From Thioploca sp. (lineage in GTDB: Bacteria; Pseudomonadota; Gammaproteobacteria; Beggiatoales; Beggiatoaceae): 10,030 bases of DNA. The stretch covers positions 1-10,030 of the forward strand of contig DRQV01000084.1 in NCBI GenBank assembly GCA_011371325.1. The letters run 5' to 3'. Under the pieces are notes generated by a model. It was not told the DNA's origin. It saw nothing but the letters and a program-made list of their open reading frames with translations, and did not search any database. The position numbers and the translations under genes were made by a program. Position 1 is the stretch's first letter. Each line of letters opens with the position of its first letter. Below, one piece after another: positions 7,634-10,030 of this stretch.

Positions 7634-7685
7634 ACAAGATTTAAAAATTAATACGCATTGGTGGTTTTAAAATATAGTTTTTTAT

Positions 7686-7728
7686 CGTTCCCAAATCTTA
7701 TTTGGGAACGCTTTAGAAACTCCGTTTC
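7686..7728. repeat. REP-like double hairpin
   Basis: A perfect 11-bp stem, CGTTCCCAAAT (7686-7696) with ATTTGGGAACG (7700-7710) around CTT, is followed five bases later by a second stem, GAAAC-TCC-GTTTC (7716-7728). It lies between the convergent ends of nuoG and the small gene behind rtcB. Neither strand has a U-run directly after the strong stem, so it is not a standard intrinsic terminator, although it could stall or protect transcripts. The tandem-hairpin form resembles dispersed REP-type elements of Gammaproteobacteria; copy number elsewhere cannot be seen here. Confidence 0.55.
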
Positions 7729-7736
7729 AAATTAAT

Positions 7737-7901
7737 TTAAAAATGAATGATATCGGTATATCGTTTTCCATTTTGCCATTCGGTTAAGGCTTTTTTAATA
7801 TCCTTTTTAACTTTAGCTCGCTGGCTAGATTTAAGTTGAATATGAACTCCGCCTTTACGTAAAACTGGCATTCTGGCTATAGAATTTCGTATCTTAAGCA
7901 T
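7737..7901 (-). CDS. Small basic protein of 54 residues coupled to rtcB
   Basis: The ATG begins two bases after the rtcB stop codon, and its Shine-Dalgarno (AAAGG, 7907-7911) lies inside the last rtcB codons, five bases before the ATG. This tight placement supports a real, translationally coupled gene. The product has about nine Lys and five Arg against three acidic residues. It starts MLKIRNSIARMPVLRKGG, then has an amphipathic Lys-rich stretch (QRAKVKKDIKKALTEW, 27-42) and an aromatic end (YTDIIHF). An internal Met at 11 (MPVLRKGG) could be an alternative start. No signal peptide or membrane segment is visible. I do not recognise a family. Its charge suggests nucleic-acid or ribosome binding, and the operon suggests a link to RNA repair; both are inference. 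Confidence 0.65.
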   Translation of the reverse strand: MLKIRNSIARMPVLRKGGVHIQLKSSQRAKVKKDIKKALTEWQNGKRYTDIIHF

Positions 7902-7902
7902 A

Positions 7903-9597
7903 TTAACCTTTTACACATACGACTTGTTTTAAAGTATGCACTGCTTCCACTAAATCATTTTGATTCTGCATAACTTCATCAATAGATTTATAAGCTCCAG
8001 GAATTTCATCCACCACATCTTTATCTTTGCGGCATTCCACTCCTTGGGTTTGAATCTCCATATCTCTATGAGAGAATTTCTTTTTAGCAGCAGCACGGCT
8101 CATTTTTCTACCAGCACCATGTGAGCAAGAACAAAAAGAATCAGGGTTACCTTTACCTCTAACAATATAAGATTTAGTTCCCATACTGCCAGGAATAATA
8201 CCTAACTCACCTAATCCAGCTCTAATTGCACCTTTCCGAGTTAGAAAAACCTGCTCTCCAAAATGTTCTTCCACAGCCACATAGTTATGATGGCAATTTA
8301 TTGTTTCTTTAGTAATATTAAATGATTTTAACACCTTACGCAATGATTCAAGAATCAAGTTCATCATTTCTTTGCGATTGAACAGAGCATATTCTTGAGC
8401 CCAATGTACAGCTTCTACATAGTCAGTAAAATATTTAGTTCCTTCTGTGAAATAAGCTAAATCTTTGTGTGGCAATTGAGCGATATGTTGTTCCATATCT
8501 TTCTTAGCCAAACCAATAAAATATCGACCCATAACATTACCAATTCCACGACTACCAGAGTGCAACATTATCCATACATCTTGATTTTCGTCTAAACAAA
8601 TTTCAATAAAATGATTACCACCACCTAAACTACCTAACTGTTGAGTCCAAGTCCGATGGATATTTTTCATCATCTTAATGATGGTTGGATGTTTAGGTAA
8701 AATCTGCTCTTCTAATATTTTGTTAAGAGTTATGATAGTAGAATTTTTAGCCTTAATAGACTTGTGCATAGCAAATCCAACTGGAACTGCTTCCTCAATT
8801 GCTAAACGAACCTTTTTAAGACTATCTGGTAAATCCTTAGCTTTTATCGATAACCGGGTAGCGTTCATTCCACAATTATGTACAAAAACTCCAGCTGATA
8901 AGGCAAAATTTCCATACTCAGGTACTGTTAAACAGTAAACATCCGCTTTCTGCTCAATAAATTCAACAGATTTAACTTTATGATTATAGCTATGTATCAA
9001 CTTGCCTAAATTCAAATTTTTATCTGGAGGTTTAGGCTGAACTGCTTGTTTTGCAGTATGAATTTCTTCAACATTATTATAAAATGGCATAAGAGATGTC
9101 ATAATTTGCAAATTTTTTGCTTCACACCATTTACCATCTCTTAACATAAATTGATGATCAGGTGTACATAAAATTTCAGCATCATTGTCTAATACGATTC
9201 TCATTAAAGAAGCATTTTTACGGGTTAATTTTGCAGTTGCTTTAGCCCCAGTAATTTTCTGATCTTTATCAATACTGTATATCCAATGTTCACCCCCTTG
9301 TTCTGCTAATTTTTTAAGTGTTACTCGTGTACCATTAAGCAAAGGTATTTCAGTTTCACCAATAAAACATCCAATATCCACACCGATTGCAGCAGGAATA
9401 ATTGCTCCTTTGGTTGGAATGACTGAACCAATAGTTGCACCAATTCCCATATGTACATCTGGCATAGCTGCAATATGACTGTGAATAAAAGGTAATTTTG
9501 AGATATTAGTCAATTGATCCAAAGCATGAGATTCTACTGCATCAGTATAAATCTTAACTGGAACGTTACCTTTATTTAAAACTAATTTAATAGGCAT
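7903..9597 (-). CDS. rtcB: RNA-splicing ligase RtcB interrupted by an in-frame mini-intein
   Basis: The precursor is 564 residues; removal of the intein (77-241) leaves a 399-residue RtcB, close to the usual bacterial length. RtcB joins RNA 3'-phosphate or 2',3'-cyclic phosphate ends to 5'-OH ends with GTP and Mn2+, and serves in repair of cleaved tRNA and rRNA in the cytoplasm. Visible family features: MPDVHMGIGATIGSVIPTKG near residue 45, GVDIG with metal ligand D74, the split cysteine restored as C242 (CGMNA), GGGNHF with H329, HSGSRG with H346, the HHN motif at 436-438, and the guanylylated histidine H493 in SHGAGR. All are intact. The start has a good Shine-Dalgarno (AAGGAT, 9603-9608). 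There is no rtcA or rtcR in view and no recognisable sigma54 promoter; instead an RNA leader with an intrinsic terminator precedes the gene. A 54-residue gene follows with its start two bases after the stop. Confidence 0.95.
   Translation of the reverse strand: MPIKLVLNKGNVPVKIYTDAVESHALDQLTNISKLPFIHSHIAAMPDVHMGIGATIGSVIPTKGAIIPAAIGVDIGCFIGETEIPLLNGTRVTLKKLAEQGGEHWIYSIDKDQKITGAKATAKLTRKNASLMRIVLDNDAEILCTPDHQFMLRDGKWCEAKNLQIMTSLMPFYNNVEEIHTAKQAVQPKPPDKNLNLGKLIHSYNHKVKSVEFIEQKADVYCLTVPEYGNFALSAGVFVHNCGMNATRLSIKAKDLPDSLKKVRLAIEEAVPVGFAMHKSIKAKNSTIITLNKILEEQILPKHPTIIKMMKNIHRTWTQQLGSLGGGNHFIEICLDENQDVWIMLHSGSRGIGNVMGRYFIGLAKKDMEQHIAQLPHKDLAYFTEGTKYFTDYVEAVHWAQEYALFNRKEMMNLILESLRKVLKSFNITKETINCHHNYVAVEEHFGEQVFLTRKGAIRAGLGELGIIPGSMGTKSYIVRGKGNPDSFCSCSHGAGRKMSRAAAKKKFSHRDMEIQTQGVECRKDKDVVDEIPGAYKSIDEVMQNQNDLVEAVHTLKQVVCVKG
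8875..9369 (-). other. Mini-intein inside RtcB (165 residues)
   Basis: This is the protein-splicing insertion, given separately because it interrupts the ligase at its active-site cysteine. Block A begins CFIGETEIPLLNG with the nucleophile C77. Block B holds the TxxH motif T145-P-D-H148. The end has a block F-like VYCLTVPEYGNF (220-231), with Cys222 where many inteins have Asp, and block G with H240-N241. The +1 residue is C242, so splicing gives GVDIG-CGMNA, the normal RtcB sequence. There is no LAGLIDADG or HNH endonuclease; a short polar linker at about 174-207 takes its place. All splicing residues are present, so it should be active. RtcB inteins at the same cysteine are known, for example in Pyrococcus horikoshii. 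Confidence 0.93.
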
Positions 9598-9602
9598 AAT
9601 AA

Positions 9603-9608
9603 ATCCTT
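9603..9608 (-). promoter_or_regulatory. rtcB: Shine-Dalgarno of rtcB
   Basis: AAGGAT lies five bases before the rtcB ATG and only 11 bases after the U-run of the upstream terminator. Any transcript ending at that terminator would lack it. Confidence 0.75.
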
Positions 9609-9619
9609 GTTTAAAAACT

Positions 9620-9651
9620 AAAAAACCTCAACCAACGATTGTCGGCCAAGG
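9620..9651 (-). terminator. Intrinsic terminator directly before rtcB
   Basis: On the minus strand CCUUGGCCGAC (9651-9641) pairs along all 11 positions, counting G-U pairs, with GUUGGUUGAGG (9636-9626) over an AAUC loop. Six U follow (9625-9620). It has the form of a strong rho-independent terminator. It lies downstream of a consensus promoter and 22 bases before the rtcB start codon, so it must either end a separate small RNA or act as an attenuator of rtcB. Confidence 0.85.
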
Positions 9652-9793
9652 CTTTAGTAAACACGAGATGTATTTCTCCTATGGAAGACAATCAATAGAT
9701 GTCTCCCAATTAAGAAGAATCTATTAAATTAGTTGTAATTGTTCAAGTAGCTTTTGCATAAATATCTCGTGTTTAAAATTAAAAAGTTAAAGT
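9620..9793 (-). ncRNA. Structured leader RNA or small RNA upstream of rtcB, about 175 nt, family not recognised
   Basis: From a start near 9793 to the terminator U-run. A perfect 12-bp closing helix joins UAAACACGAGAU (9775-9764) to AUCUCGUGUUUA (9669-9658). Inside it an 8-bp hairpin (GGGAGACA 9707-9700 with UGUCUUCC 9690-9683) has a nine-base loop. Six of those loop bases (UCUAUU, 9699-9694) match an AAUAGA 12 bases upstream of the hairpin (9725-9720), which would make a pseudoknot. CAAUUA and UAAUUG can form another short helix around the AU-rich part. The 5' part contains an 11-codon ORF (9759-9724). I tested by eye against 6S, 4.5S, RNase P, tmRNA, Y RNA and common riboswitch signatures and found no convincing match. 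The own promoter and terminator fit a small RNA; the position hard against the rtcB ribosome site fits a cis-acting attenuator. Confidence 0.7.
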
Positions 9794-9801
9794 GGAGACG
9801 G

Positions 9802-9829
9802 ATTATACTCTTTAATAAAACAATGTCAA
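9802..9829 (-). promoter_or_regulatory. Consensus sigma70 promoter of the rtcB leader RNA
   Basis: TTGACA (9829-9824), 16 bases, TATAAT (9807-9802): both boxes match the consensus exactly. The -35 box begins nine bases after the stop codon of the upstream ABC transporter gene, so the leader and rtcB are transcribed independently of it. Such a strong promoter followed by a strong terminator implies that much of the transcription does not reach rtcB. Confidence 0.85.
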
Positions 9830-9837
9830 GTACTAAT

Positions 9838-10030
9838 TTAATTATTTTTGGATTTGAAATAAAATATTAACTTACCTTCACTTGTGGTAATTCTTTCTAC
9901 ATTCACCTTAAATATATTATTCATCATATTATCAGTTAATATATTATTTGGAGAACCGTGAGCAATAATATTACCCTGATTTATTAGGATAATATTATCG
10001 GCATAACGAATTGCTAAATTAATATCATGA
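9838..10030 (-). CDS. C-terminal end of an ABC transporter ATP-binding protein (iron-siderophore/haem/B12 importer type)
   Basis: Only the last 63 codons are in the window. The fragment opens with HDINLAIRYADNIILINQG, which holds the H-loop histidine (HD) and the following DxNLAxRYADxIxLxxxG signature of the FecE/HmuV/BtuD group of importer ATPases. IIAHGSPNNILTD follows, matching the usual vaqGtpeevLt segment. The tail after about residue 37 of the fragment is short and poorly conserved, as normal for the group. The protein would power a binding-protein-dependent importer from the cytoplasmic side; the substrate cannot be told from this end. No clear terminator follows the stop, and the promoter of the rtcB leader begins almost at once. 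Confidence 0.85.
   Translation of the reverse strand, partial: HDINLAIRYADNIILINQGNIIAHGSPNNILTDNMMNNIFKVNVERITTSEGKLIFYFKSKNN

Noticed and set aside
7686..7710. Ordinary intrinsic terminator for nuoG or the rtcB unit
   Set aside because: The stem is strong but no U-run follows it on either strand.
8678..8938. Plus-strand open frame inside rtcB
   Set aside because: Antisense to the RtcB/intein junction, with no independent support.
9626..9651. sigma54 promoter before rtcB (TTGG..CGTTGG)
   Set aside because: The -24 GG is present but the -12 GC is not, and the bases are fully explained by the terminator stem.
9620..9793. 6S RNA
   Set aside because: The length and the GAGAU/AUCUCG closing helix recall 6S, but the large central bubble with its flanking conserved bases is not recognisable, the closing helix encloses only about 94 bases, and the neighbour is rtcB rather than the usual ygfA.
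9620..9793. Y RNA (YrlA-type), known near rtc operons
   Set aside because: No tRNA-like module with a GGTTCGAATCC-type T-arm and no Rsr/Ro60 gene in the visible neighbourhood.
1..10030. CRISPR array, insertion sequence or phage attachment site
   Set aside because: No regularly spaced repeats, transposase, integrase or tRNA-border duplication was seen.

Overview
This is an AT-rich window, roughly one-third G+C by eye, with dense bacterial coding, signal peptides, a lipobox, Shine-Dalgarno sites and sigma70-type promoters. The complex I subunit NuoG is of the short beta/gammaproteobacterial type without an N7 cluster. A type II secretion gene (gspC) and a YebC-family gene also fit a Gammaproteobacterium. 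The genus cannot be fixed from sequence alone; a low-GC aquatic or host-associated lineage, Legionellales- or Thiotrichales-like, is my inference.

Layout. 1-393 (-): start of gspC, the inner-membrane type II secretion protein, cut by the window edge. 458-3223 (+): a divergent gene for a 921-residue exported mosaic protein with cadherin-like repeats, a propeller-like region and two C-terminal repeats with calcium-type DxNGD loops; it is a plausible cargo of the neighbouring secretion system. 3271-3348: a large imperfect inverted repeat between convergent genes. 3403-4893 (-): a two-gene operon, a propeller-like lipoprotein followed by a YebC-family gene. 4894-5317: a 424-base divergent intergenic region with a promoter for each side. 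5318-7633 (+): nuoG standing alone, without other nuo genes beside it. 7686-7728: a double-hairpin, REP-like repeat. 7737-9597 (-): rtcB RNA ligase interrupted by a 165-residue mini-intein at its metal-binding cysteine, followed by a tightly coupled 54-residue basic protein. 9597-9829: the rtcB leader. 9838-10030 (-): the C-terminal end of an iron/haem/B12-type ABC transporter ATPase.

The most unusual region is the leader of rtcB. On the minus strand a consensus promoter (TTGACA, 16 bp, TATAAT) drives an RNA of about 175 nt. It has a perfect 12-bp closing helix, a possible pseudoknotted hairpin, an 11-codon leucine-rich ORF, and an 11-bp intrinsic terminator with six U that ends 22 nt before the rtcB start codon. 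I do not recognise it as a known RNA family. Its position suggests either a transcription-attenuation element controlling the ligase or a separate small RNA. Together with the mini-intein and the small coupled protein, this makes the rtcB locus the best candidate for an undescribed regulatory system.
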